A stretch of DNA of 6,254 nt from NCBI GenBank assembly GCA_045128175.1, contig JBGVRF010000167.1, positions 1 to 6,254 of the forward strand, read 5' to 3'. This DNA comes from Scatosoma sp045128175 (GTDB lineage: Bacteria; Bacillota; Clostridia; Christensenellales; Borkfalkiaceae). The translations under genes and the position numbers were made by a program. This document shows, in pieces, positions 1 to 5,788 of the stretch (positions are counted from its first letter, which is position 1; the number at the start of each line of letters is the position of its first letter). The notes beneath the pieces were generated by a model that worked only from the letters and a program-made list of their open reading frames with translations, made no database searches and was not told the origin of the DNA.

Positions 1-746
1 CGGTATGCACAGTTGATTCGGATAACGTTGCAAACGCAAGCCTCGTTGCCGAAATGCGCCCCCATCCACAACACGTCGTGATTTCCCCACTCGATGTCGA
101 GGGAATGATATTGTTGCAATTTATCCATAATTTTGTCCGCACCGTTACCGCGGTCGAAGATATCCCCCACGATATGCAAATGATCAACGGCAAGCCGCTG
201 AATAAGCGAGCACATCGCCGCTATAAATTTATCAGCATTCCTCAACTCGATGATACCAGAAATGATATTCGAATAATATTCCGATTTGGTGATGCTATGA
301 TAGGGCATATTAATAAGTTCGTCGATGATGTACTGATAATCCCTCGGCAACGCCTTACGCACTTTTGAACGGGTATATTTCGCCGCAACAAGTTTACAAA
401 CCTCGATTAAGCGGTGCAATGTCGTTTCGTAAAAAGCGTCCGCATCCTCCGTCCCCTTGATTTTTTCCAACCGCTTTTCCGGATAATAAATGAGCGCGGC
501 AAGCTCGTTTTTTTCCTCGACGGACAGCGTATTGCCGAACGCGAGATCGATTTTCGTACGAATAACGCCCGAAGCGTTACGCAGAATATGTAAAAACGTT
601 TCCGATTCCCCATGCAAATCACTCAGAAAGTGTTCGGTACCCTTGGGCAGATTGAGAATAGCCCGCAGGTTAATAATTTCCGTCATCACTTCCTGCGGCG
701 TCGAAAACTGTTTAGACAACAGCCCGTAAACTTCTCCGTATTCCAT
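1..746 (-). CDS. fbp: Fructose-1,6-bisphosphatase class III, N-terminal part (3' end cut by window edge)
   Basis: The enzyme hydrolyses fructose 1,6-bisphosphate to fructose 6-phosphate and phosphate, the committed cytosolic step of gluconeogenesis. The frame is open from the ATG at 746 to the left edge: 248 complete codons of a family usually about 640-670 residues long. Three metallophosphoesterase motifs of class III FBPases are visible: SDLHGE (residues 42-47, D43 and H45), GDIFDRG (194-200, D195) and WGNHD (220-224, N222 and H223), the expected di-metal ligands. The translation MEYGEVYGLLSKQF at the N-terminus also fits the family. The start is fixed by AGGAG at 753-757, six bases upstream of the ATG. 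It lies 273 nt after the exonuclease gene and has its own promoter. Class III is unrelated in fold to the common class I enzyme and is typical of Firmicutes. Identification is very secure; only the C-terminal part is unseen. Confidence 0.97.
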   Translation of the reverse strand, partial: MEYGEVYGLLSKQFSTPQEVMTEIINLRAILNLPKGTEHFLSDLHGESETFLHILRNASGVIRTKIDLAFGNTLSVEEKNELAALIYYPEKRLEKIKGTEDADAFYETTLHRLIEVCKLVAAKYTRSKVRKALPRDYQYIIDELINMPYHSITKSEYYSNIISGIIELRNADKFIAAMCSLIQRLAVDHLHIVGDIFDRGNGADKIMDKLQQYHSLDIEWGNHDVLWMGAHFGNEACVCNVIRINCAY

Positions 747-805
747 TGTTATCTCCTCTTACTTAACGAAAATTGAGAGCGGCAAACCACTCTAAATATC
801 CGCAT

Positions 806-822
806 TGCCGAGTCTCTCGGCA
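806..822 (-). other. Perfect 7-bp hairpin in the fbp leader
   Basis: The arms TGCCGAG and CTCGGCA flank a 3-nt loop (AGA on the minus strand). On the fbp transcript it would lie about 11 nt after the predicted start of transcription, so it is a near-5'-terminal hairpin that could stabilise the mRNA or serve as a control element. On the plus strand the same stem is followed directly by TTTTTATT (823-830), the form of an intrinsic terminator for antisense transcription leaving fbp. No plus-strand gene needs one, so the purpose is uncertain. The inverted repeat is seen directly; either role is inference. Confidence 0.6.
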
Positions 823-827
823 TTTTT

Positions 828-869
828 ATTATAATATCTATTATAATAGATCTCGCATTCCGTTTGCAA
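828..869 (-). promoter_or_regulatory. Predicted sigma-A-type promoter of fbp
   Basis: On the minus strand TTGCAA (869-864, four of six consensus bases) is followed after 18 bp by a perfect TATAAT (845-840). Transcription would start near position 833, giving a leader of about 87 nt. A second TATAAT lies at 833-828 but has no fitting -35 box. The first -10 box is inside a 16-bp perfect palindrome (836-851, ATCTATTATAATAGAT), so TATAAT also reads on the plus strand; no matching -35 was found there. The palindrome could be an operator or simply AT-rich promoter sequence. Confidence 0.65.
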
Positions 870-882
870 GTATTTGAAAGGA

Positions 883-902
883 TTTATGAAAAAAATCATA
901 AA
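883..902. repeat. AT-rich inverted repeat in the gap upstream of fbp
   Basis: The arms TTTATGA (883-889) and TCATAAA (896-902) form a perfect 7-bp inverted repeat around a run of six A (plus strand) or six T (minus strand). The stem is AT-rich and would be weak as an RNA hairpin. It lies 14 bp upstream of the fbp -35 box, so an operator is possible, but nothing else supports this. Confidence 0.3.
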
Positions 903-939
903 AGCAAACGTTCACGTTCGATACGTATCCCGAATCCCG

Positions 940-963
940 AAAAAGCAAGCGAAGGAAACTTCG
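940..963 (-). terminator. Weak candidate terminator after the exonuclease gene
   Basis: Read on the minus strand, CGAAG-TTTC-CTTCG (963-950) forms a 5-bp stem with a 4-nt loop, and five T residues follow at 944-940 after a 5-nt spacer. It starts about 56 nt after the TGA stop of the exonuclease gene, where an operon end would be expected because fbp has its own promoter. The short stem and the interrupted T tract make it a poor match to strong intrinsic terminators. I found no better one in this gap. Confidence 0.25.
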
Positions 964-1019
964 GTATACTCAGTATTCTGTCAAGAAATACAGAAAGACT
1001 GCCAACACACGCAACTTGC

Positions 1020-2597
1020 TCAGCTGGGCAGTTTTCCGCGCTTTTTGATCAATTCTATAAACACCTTCGCCGTTACGCCTGCATCGTCAAACGCACGGTG
1101 ATGATTGAACGTAAACCCGTAATAGTCCGCAACCGTGTTCAGCTTGTAATTATTCAACTGACCGCGCAACTGCTCTTGCGCAAGCGCCAACGTATCGAAC
1201 AATTTTTTATCGAACATATAGCCGCTCTGCTCGCCATAATATTGCACGAAACGGTAATCGAACATTACGTTATGCCCGACAAGATACGCTCCGTCGGTGA
1301 AACGGTAAAAATCGGCAAGCACTTTATCCACCGTCGGCGCGCCGATCAGATCCTCGTCATGAATACCCGTCAAGGTGACGATCTCCTGCGAAAGTCGTTC
1401 TTTGCACGCGACAAAGGAAGAGAATTTTTCTGCAATCTCCCCGTTTATCAGCTTCACGGCGCCGATCTCGATGATTTTGTCCATTCTGCCCATTGCAGGG
1501 TTATTGTTCAACCCCGTCGTCTCCAAATCGAATACGACGAATACGTTCTTTTTCAGATCGTCTGGCTTTTCCAGACTGTCAAAAAAGCCCGCCTGTGTGT
1601 AATCAACGTATTTTTCGGGGAACACCGTATGATATGCCTTCGGAACGGGCTTCCCTTTCCGAGCCTCTGGTTCGAACCCTTCAGGCGGCGCGCCGTAATT
1701 CATCTTCGCCGCCTTAAAAGACGTCGAGCCTTTATATTCGTCATTTGCTCCCGACAGCACGATCTTATCCCCGACTTTCACCTGACGCACTTTATCCACC
1801 GTCGCTTTCTTGGGGAAATAAGTAGTTCGTATGCTCGCCGTACCGTCCGTGACCGTTACGGAAAAACGGCTTCTCTGTACATCCTCTCCGGTCGTTTCAT
1901 TATGCTTCACGTAATGGATTTCTTCGATATACGACACCGTACCGCAAATGGCGTACGGGCCGTCCACGTTGAAGCAATCCGCCATATACACCGCCGTCGT
2001 CAACAGCTCGTCCACGCCGTCGATCTTTTCATAACCGCAAATCGAGAAACGACGTATCTCCGCCGGAATAAGCTCCTCTTCTTCCGTTTCGGGCAATTCC
2101 TCCAACACGCTTTCGTCCCGCGTCTTTTCGATGAGCCGCACGTTACCGTAAAAACTGCCGCAGAATACACCACCCAAATACTTGCTGACTTCATCGAGTA
2201 TCTTACCCGAAGAAAACAGAGTCTGTTCTCCCGAAGCGATATCGACGTAGAAATGCGCACCGCTCGTCAGCATCTCCACCTCAATGTGTTTTTCTTCCAA
2301 AAAAGCCGCAGCAGCGGGAAAGCTTCTGCTGATATATTCGAATATTTTCGTTTTCAATAAAGCCGCATCGGGGACGCGTTTGACGATCCGCATGCGCGCG
2401 GAAAAACCGTCGGGCAGATAGCTGTCGCTGATCGACTTTGCCTCCGCTTCCTCCCGTGCCGTATACGTCTTATCCGTCACCAGAAAAAATTCCGCCGTAT
2501 TATCCCTTTTATATACGGAGATCCCGCAAAGGATTGCGTTCTTTAACCCGTCTAGGTCACGAATCTCCTCCAAATATCGTTCCGTCTTATTCGCCAT
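1020..2597 (-). CDS. PolC-like 3'-5' exonuclease without polymerase domain
   Basis: A 525-residue protein built like the front part of PolC, the Gram-positive replicative DNA polymerase. Residues 1 to about 160 resemble the PolC N-terminal region, with an acidic linker at 161-180. Residues 183-303 resemble the PolC segment with the OB fold (ICGTVSYIEEI, then a variable strand region ending near MNYGAPP). After a linker, residues 352-520 form a DEDDh exonuclease: FDLETTG (D357, E359), GHNVMFDYRF (D447) and HHRAFDDA (H500, D505), all catalytic residues present. PolC is about 1,400-1,450 residues; its PHP domain, into which the exonuclease is normally inserted, and its palm and fingers are absent. 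The HxH motif expected between OB and Exo is missing. The gene overlaps ispG by 11 nt, with AAGG at 2608-2611 as a weak ribosome binding site, suggesting translational coupling. It ends in TGA with intact reading throughout, so it does not look like a decaying polC. Nuclease activity is well supported; the physiological role is unknown. Confidence 0.88.
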   Translation of the reverse strand: MANKTERYLEEIRDLDGLKNAILCGISVYKRDNTAEFFLVTDKTYTAREEAEAKSISDSYLPDGFSARMRIVKRVPDAALLKTKIFEYISRSFPAAAAFLEEKHIEVEMLTSGAHFYVDIASGEQTLFSSGKILDEVSKYLGGVFCGSFYGNVRLIEKTRDESVLEELPETEEEELIPAEIRRFSICGYEKIDGVDELLTTAVYMADCFNVDGPYAICGTVSYIEEIHYVKHNETTGEDVQRSRFSVTVTDGTASIRTTYFPKKATVDKVRQVKVGDKIVLSGANDEYKGSTSFKAAKMNYGAPPEGFEPEARKGKPVPKAYHTVFPEKYVDYTQAGFFDSLEKPDDLKKNVFVVFDLETTGLNNNPAMGRMDKIIEIGAVKLINGEIAEKFSSFVACKERLSQEIVTLTGIHDEDLIGAPTVDKVLADFYRFTDGAYLVGHNVMFDYRFVQYYGEQSGYMFDKKLFDTLALAQEQLRGQLNNYKLNTVADYYGFTFNHHRAFDDAGVTAKVFIELIKKRGKLPS

Positions 2598-3645
2598 CCA
2601 ACAACAACCTTATTTCCTTTATAAATTCCTCTTCCGCAAATTCCGCCGTCACTTTTTTATACGGCTCACCCTTTTTAAAGATCAAGCAACTCCCGTTTCC
2701 GCCCGCGATCCCCAGGTCGGCGTCCTTCGCCTCGCCCGGTCCGTTGACTACGCAACCCATCACCGCGAGCTTCATTTTCTTTTTATACGGACGGACAAGC
2801 TCCGTTACCTTTTTCGACAGCTCCATACTCTCCCATGCGCAACGCCCGCAGGTCGGACAGGAAACCACCTCGACAAACGCTTCGTCCAGCCCGCAAGCGC
2901 GCAAGATCTGTTGCGCCGCGTATATCTCCTGCACGGGATCGTCCGTCAGCGAAACGCGAATGGTATCGCCGATCCCTTTTAACAAAAGACTGCCGATCCC
3001 CACCGCGCTTTTTATAATACCCGCTTCCGTTGTCCCCGCTTCCGTCACGCCGAGATGGAGCGGATACGCCGTTCTTTGTGCCAACAACTCGTACGCCCGT
3101 ACCGTCAAAGGCACGTCCGACGCCTTAACGGAAACGACGATGTCCTCCACGCCGAACTTTTCCAACATACTGACGTTATAAAGCGCGCTTTCGACCAACG
3201 CCTCCGCACTGCGACCGTATTTTTCAAGAAAATGCTTTTCGATACTGCCCGTATTCGCGCCTACCCGTACGGGGATCTTATGCGCCTTGATACAATCCGC
3301 CACAAATTTTATCTCCGCCTCGCCTCCGATATTACCGGGATTGATACGCACCTTATCCGCACCGTTTTCGATCGCCTCCACCGCAAGCTTAGGAGAAAAA
3401 TGTATATCCGCCACCAGTGGCAGATCGATCTTCGCTACGACTTCCTTTATCGCACGCGCGTCCGCTTCGTCCGCAACCGCAACGCGGACGATCTCGCAGC
3501 CTGCCTTTCGCAATGCGTCGATCTGCCCGACCGTCCTTTCCACGTCCGCCGTTTTCGTCGTCGTCATCGATTGAATTTTTATCCGCTCGCTTCCGCCGAC
3601 CTTTACGTCGCCAACATTCACAAGCTTTGTTTTCGTATTATGCAT
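2587..3645 (-). CDS. ispG: 4-hydroxy-3-methylbut-2-enyl diphosphate synthase (GcpE/IspG)
   Basis: This is the penultimate enzyme of the MEP isoprenoid pathway. It reductively converts methylerythritol cyclodiphosphate to hydroxymethylbutenyl diphosphate, in the cytosol, using a 4Fe-4S cluster and reduced flavodoxin or ferredoxin. The protein has 352 residues, typical of the short bacterial form. The N-terminal TIM-barrel signature KIQSMTTTKTADVE is clear, as is LVADIHFSPKLA. The cluster ligands are visible in SCPTCGRC (C263, C266) and MGCVVNGPGEA (C298, with E305). The ATG at 3645 is preferred because GGAAGG lies four bases upstream; an ATG at 3657 and a TTG at 3660 are in frame but have no ribosome binding site, and would add four or five residues. 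It starts 25 nt after nrdR and overlaps the exonuclease gene, so it is the middle gene of a compact operon. No ispH or dxr is nearby. Identity is secure; only the exact start is open. Confidence 0.97.
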   Translation of the reverse strand: MHNTKTKLVNVGDVKVGGSERIKIQSMTTTKTADVERTVGQIDALRKAGCEIVRVAVADEADARAIKEVVAKIDLPLVADIHFSPKLAVEAIENGADKVRINPGNIGGEAEIKFVADCIKAHKIPVRVGANTGSIEKHFLEKYGRSAEALVESALYNVSMLEKFGVEDIVVSVKASDVPLTVRAYELLAQRTAYPLHLGVTEAGTTEAGIIKSAVGIGSLLLKGIGDTIRVSLTDDPVQEIYAAQQILRACGLDEAFVEVVSCPTCGRCAWESMELSKKVTELVRPYKKKMKLAVMGCVVNGPGEAKDADLGIAGGNGSCLIFKKGEPYKKVTAEFAEEEFIKEIRLLLDGE

Positions 3646-3670
3646 AGCCCCTTCCATCAAACAACGTACG

Positions 3671-4147
3671 CTAATTGTCTTTTTTCTCTTTCCGCTCCGC
3701 CTTCATCATCTGTTTCAGCTCGGACATGAAGGACGAAATATCCTTAAACGAGCGGTACACGGACGCGTAACGGACGTAAGAGACTTCGTCCACCTTCTTC
3801 AGCCGTTCCATGACCATTTCGCCAATGGCCTTGGTCGAAATCTCGCTGTCCATGCTGTTATATACCTGCTTGCAGATGTCAGCAACCATATCGTCGATCA
3901 CAGACATCGGGACAGGCCGTTTTTCGCAAGATTTGATGATGCCGTTCCTGATCTTTTCCGCGTTGAACGATTGCCGCGCGCCGTTGTTTTTCACCACCAA
4001 CACAGGCGAAACCTCGATCGTTTCATACGTGGTAAATCTCCGTCCGCAACCTATGCATTCCCTGCGGCGACGTATCGTTCTGTCATCGTCCGCCGAACGG
4101 GAATCGATCACCTTACTTTCCGTGCAATCACAATATAAACATTTCAT
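3671..4147 (-). CDS. nrdR: Transcriptional repressor NrdR
   Basis: A full-length, 158-residue NrdR, the zinc-ribbon and ATP-cone repressor that senses dATP/ATP and represses ribonucleotide reductase genes by binding paired NrdR boxes. The N-terminal zinc ribbon is complete: CLYC (C3, C6) and CIGC (C31, C34), with the basic stretch RRRREC between them and GRRFTTYE after. Residues about 48-138 form the ATP-cone, with the conserved VKNNGARQSFNAEKIRNGI and VSYVRYASVYRSF segments. The C-terminus is lysine-rich (MMKAERKEKK). The start is supported by AAGGAG at 4159-4164, though the 11-nt spacing is long. It ends in TAG, 25 nt before ispG. No ribonucleotide reductase gene is in the window, so its targets lie elsewhere. 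The spacer upstream holds a palindrome that does not resemble an NrdR box. Confidence 0.98.
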   Translation of the reverse strand: MKCLYCDCTESKVIDSRSADDDRTIRRRRECIGCGRRFTTYETIEVSPVLVVKNNGARQSFNAEKIRNGIIKSCEKRPVPMSVIDDMVADICKQVYNSMDSEISTKAIGEMVMERLKKVDEVSYVRYASVYRSFKDISSFMSELKQMMKAERKEKKDN

Positions 4148-4175
4148 TTGTTCTCACGCTCCTTTTCCACTCAAC

Positions 4176-4190
4176 GCATACCCGGTATGC
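4176..4190. repeat. 15-bp palindrome, copy 1 of a 26-nt repeated element
   Basis: The perfect palindrome GCATACC-C-GGTATGC has 7-bp arms around one central base. It is the core of a 26-nt element (4171-4196) that matches the element at 5758-5783 at 24 of 26 positions in the same orientation. It lies in the 55-nt spacer between the lipoprotein gene and nrdR, with 12 nt between the lipoprotein stop and the palindrome. As RNA it could form only a 6-bp stem with a 3-nt loop and no U tract, so it is not a standard terminator. A protein-binding site or a small dispersed repeat fits better. Confidence 0.75.
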
Positions 4191-4202
4191 CCGTTTGCCC
4201 GA

Positions 4203-5714
4203 TCAATCGGCGCGAACAATAAATTTCGACAACGCGTCCAGTTCCGAACCGCCGTTAGAAAACCACATCGCCTCGCAGAATTTTACGTCCTTTCCTTGCG
4301 ACAGACCTTCTTGCCGCCAAAGCTGCATCACCTCCGTCTCGCCGCTCGTTTCATCGTAGCGTTTCAATCTATACGCATTACCTTCGTTGAGTTCGATCTT
4401 TTGTATATAATATACGTACGAGTCGCAGATAATCCCCGACTGTCTGTCGTTGAAATCAGCGCACCTTTCATCACTGTCGGCATACTGCGCAGACGTGATC
4501 CCCGTTAGTTCCTTCGTCGCCAGATCCAATACGTAATGCCCGCTTTTCGAACCGCCGTTACCCGCGCAACCGACTGCCGATTCATACCAATACCCGAATA
4601 CGTATGCTTTGCCGTTCGCAATACCCGCGATCGCGGAAAAATCCTTTTCTCTCTCAAACTCGTACACCGTTTTCAGTGTTGCGCCCAACGCCGAATATTC
4701 GATTTGACGTATCACGCAATCGAGATTGACGTTTGCGGTGTAGTTCTTTGCCGTGCCAAATCGCTCCGTACGCTGTTTATACGTGACCGTCGCCGCGCGG
4801 TAGGTCAGGAAATATTCCTTTTCCGGCGTTTCGATCCAGCGGAATAAAGAATCGGTCGTTCCCGTCGTCAAAAGCGTCTTTTCATTCGTTTTTAAATCAA
4901 AAAACTCCAGCTTTGTCAAAACGTTGCCGTTTTGCGCGCTGTACGTTTCGATCAAGAACCCCTCCGCGCCGTTCTTTTCGATATATTCGTACGTACAACG
5001 CTCCGTCGTATTCGACGCACTGCCGAGCTTCGCCACCTGCACGGGCTCTAACCAATCAAAGGCCGTACAGTACAGGTACCGTCCGCTTACGTCCGTACGC
5101 TCCTCGACCATGTATTTGTCGCTCACCCGTCGATAAGCGCTGTAATCCCCCACGTCTTTATCGATGATATTTCCCTGAAAATCGATGCTATACCACACCG
5201 CACCGTCCGAAAGTAAAATACCGTTTTCGTCTATCCGCTCGACGTTGTAGGCGCCGTAACGAACAACGTCCGTTTCCGTGCCCTCCTCCGCGTCGAACTC
5301 GGAAGCTTCGGAAGTCGGCAATTCTCGTTCTGCATAAATAAGTTCCTGTGTCTTATACAAAGTGCTGTACTTTACCAAACAGGTCGTTTCTTCCCCGTCC
5401 ACCGACGACAAAGCTACACTGAGACACATATACAAATCGTCGTCCACGATCTCGTAATCGGAACAGCCGACCACTTCATAATCTATCCCTCCGATCTCGA
5501 TTTTTGTAACAAGATACGACCAATCGGTTCCCGTCGTGCGGCTGCGGATATTACCGCGATAAACGTAATTGTTTTCCCAAGAACCGTAACTGGGCGGAGT
5601 AACGTCTCCAATACCGCTGCAAGCCGTCATGACAATACTGCCGCCGACAATACAAATCGCCGCCATGATCGACGCCGTCACACCCTTTGTTTTTTTACTC
5701 ATCATTCTTTTCAT
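4203..5714 (-). CDS. Predicted lipoprotein of unknown function, possible beta-propeller
   Basis: A 503-residue protein I do not recognise. The N-terminus is a lipoprotein signal: basic MKRMMSKKTKG, a hydrophobic stretch (about 12-28), and VMTAC with Cys32 as the predicted lipidated residue, so it should sit on the outer face of the cytoplasmic membrane. The rest is soluble, rich in beta-prone, Tyr-containing segments. Several segments read like propeller-blade strands in which a value is formatted after a turn: LVKYSTLYKTQELIY (113-127), FFDLKTNEKTLL (271-282), YVLDLATKELTGI (394-406) and YRLKRYDETSGETEVMQL (448-465). A propeller fold is my inference. Ten cysteines besides the lipidated one are spread through the mature part, unusual for an exported protein. 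The region 131-148 is acidic. The start at 5714 is chosen because GGAGG lies nine bases upstream; the in-frame ATG at 5723 abuts that GGAGG with no spacing. Spacers with palindromes flank the gene on both sides. Confidence 0.85.
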   Translation of the reverse strand: MKRMMSKKTKGVTASIMAAICIVGGSIVMTACSGIGDVTPPSYGSWENNYVYRGNIRSRTTGTDWSYLVTKIEIGGIDYEVVGCSDYEIVDDDLYMCLSVALSSVDGEETTCLVKYSTLYKTQELIYAERELPTSEASEFDAEEGTETDVVRYGAYNVERIDENGILLSDGAVWYSIDFQGNIIDKDVGDYSAYRRVSDKYMVEERTDVSGRYLYCTAFDWLEPVQVAKLGSASNTTERCTYEYIEKNGAEGFLIETYSAQNGNVLTKLEFFDLKTNEKTLLTTGTTDSLFRWIETPEKEYFLTYRAATVTYKQRTERFGTAKNYTANVNLDCVIRQIEYSALGATLKTVYEFEREKDFSAIAGIANGKAYVFGYWYESAVGCAGNGGSKSGHYVLDLATKELTGITSAQYADSDERCADFNDRQSGIICDSYVYYIQKIELNEGNAYRLKRYDETSGETEVMQLWRQEGLSQGKDVKFCEAMWFSNGGSELDALSKFIVRAD

Positions 5715-5723
5715 TAGGGTCAT

Positions 5724-5728
5724 CCTCC
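5724..5728 (-). promoter_or_regulatory. Ribosome binding site that fixes the lipoprotein start
   Basis: GGAGG on the minus strand lies nine bases before the ATG at 5714. The alternative ATG at 5723 follows GGAGG immediately and so could not use it. This favours the 503-residue product over the 506-residue one. Confidence 0.75.
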
Positions 5729-5733
5729 GTTTT

Positions 5734-5755
5734 TTTGATACTGTGCTTTATCAAA
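5734..5755 (-). repeat. Inverted repeat in the lipoprotein leader
   Basis: On the minus strand TTTGATA (5755-5749) and TATCAAA (5740-5734) form a perfect 7-bp inverted repeat around the 8-nt loop AAGCACAG, 20 nt upstream of the lipoprotein start. A perfect TTGACA (5761-5756) abuts its left arm, and TATCAA (5740-5735, four of six -10 consensus bases) lies in its right arm after a 15-bp spacer. This could be a weak promoter whose -10 box is covered by an operator, or a leader hairpin. The spacer is shorter than the usual 16-18 bp, so I hold the promoter reading loosely. Confidence 0.45.
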
Positions 5756-5762
5756 TGTCAAC

Positions 5763-5777
5763 GCATACCTGGTATGC
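5763..5777. repeat. 15-bp palindrome, copy 2 of a 26-nt repeated element
   Basis: GCATACC-T-GGTATGC has the same perfect 7-bp arms as copy 1 and differs there only in the central base; the 26-nt element spans 5758-5783. It lies 11 nt after the rarA stop, almost the distance seen for copy 1 after the lipoprotein stop. The right end of the element shares bases with the TTGACA box upstream of the lipoprotein gene. The two copies bracket the lipoprotein gene as direct repeats 1,587 bp apart. Confidence 0.75.
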
Positions 5778-5788
5778 CCATTTTCGTG

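Noticed and set aside
1..8. CGGTATGC at the left edge, identical to half of the repeated palindrome
   Set aside because: It lies inside fbp coding sequence, the bases after it do not continue the 26-nt element, and an 8-base match is likely by chance.
979..984. Perfect TTGACA on the minus strand within an inverted repeat (976-995) after the exonuclease gene
   Set aside because: No -10 box is found 16-18 bp downstream, and fbp already has a better promoter closer to its start.
886..1101. Plus-strand small ORF starting MKKIIKANVHV with a possible AAAGG upstream
   Set aside because: It runs antisense into the end of the exonuclease gene, has no -35 box at a suitable place, and its product has no recognisable pattern. 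The AT-rich inverted repeat at 883-902 explains the lysine-rich start.
864..2360. An open frame of about 500 codons on the plus strand opposite the exonuclease gene
   Set aside because: Its product is rich in Arg, His, Phe and Ile with no recognisable domain, and it mirrors the codon structure of a clearly real gene on the other strand. It is an antisense shadow.
3055..3729. A 224-codon plus-strand frame opposite ispG and nrdR
   Set aside because: It spans two well-identified minus-strand genes and is Arg/His-rich; a shadow frame.
4171..4196. The palindrome upstream of nrdR as an NrdR box for autoregulation
   Set aside because: NrdR boxes are AT-rich paired sites resembling ACAnnATATnnTGT; this single GC-containing palindrome does not match, and its second copy lies upstream of an unrelated gene.
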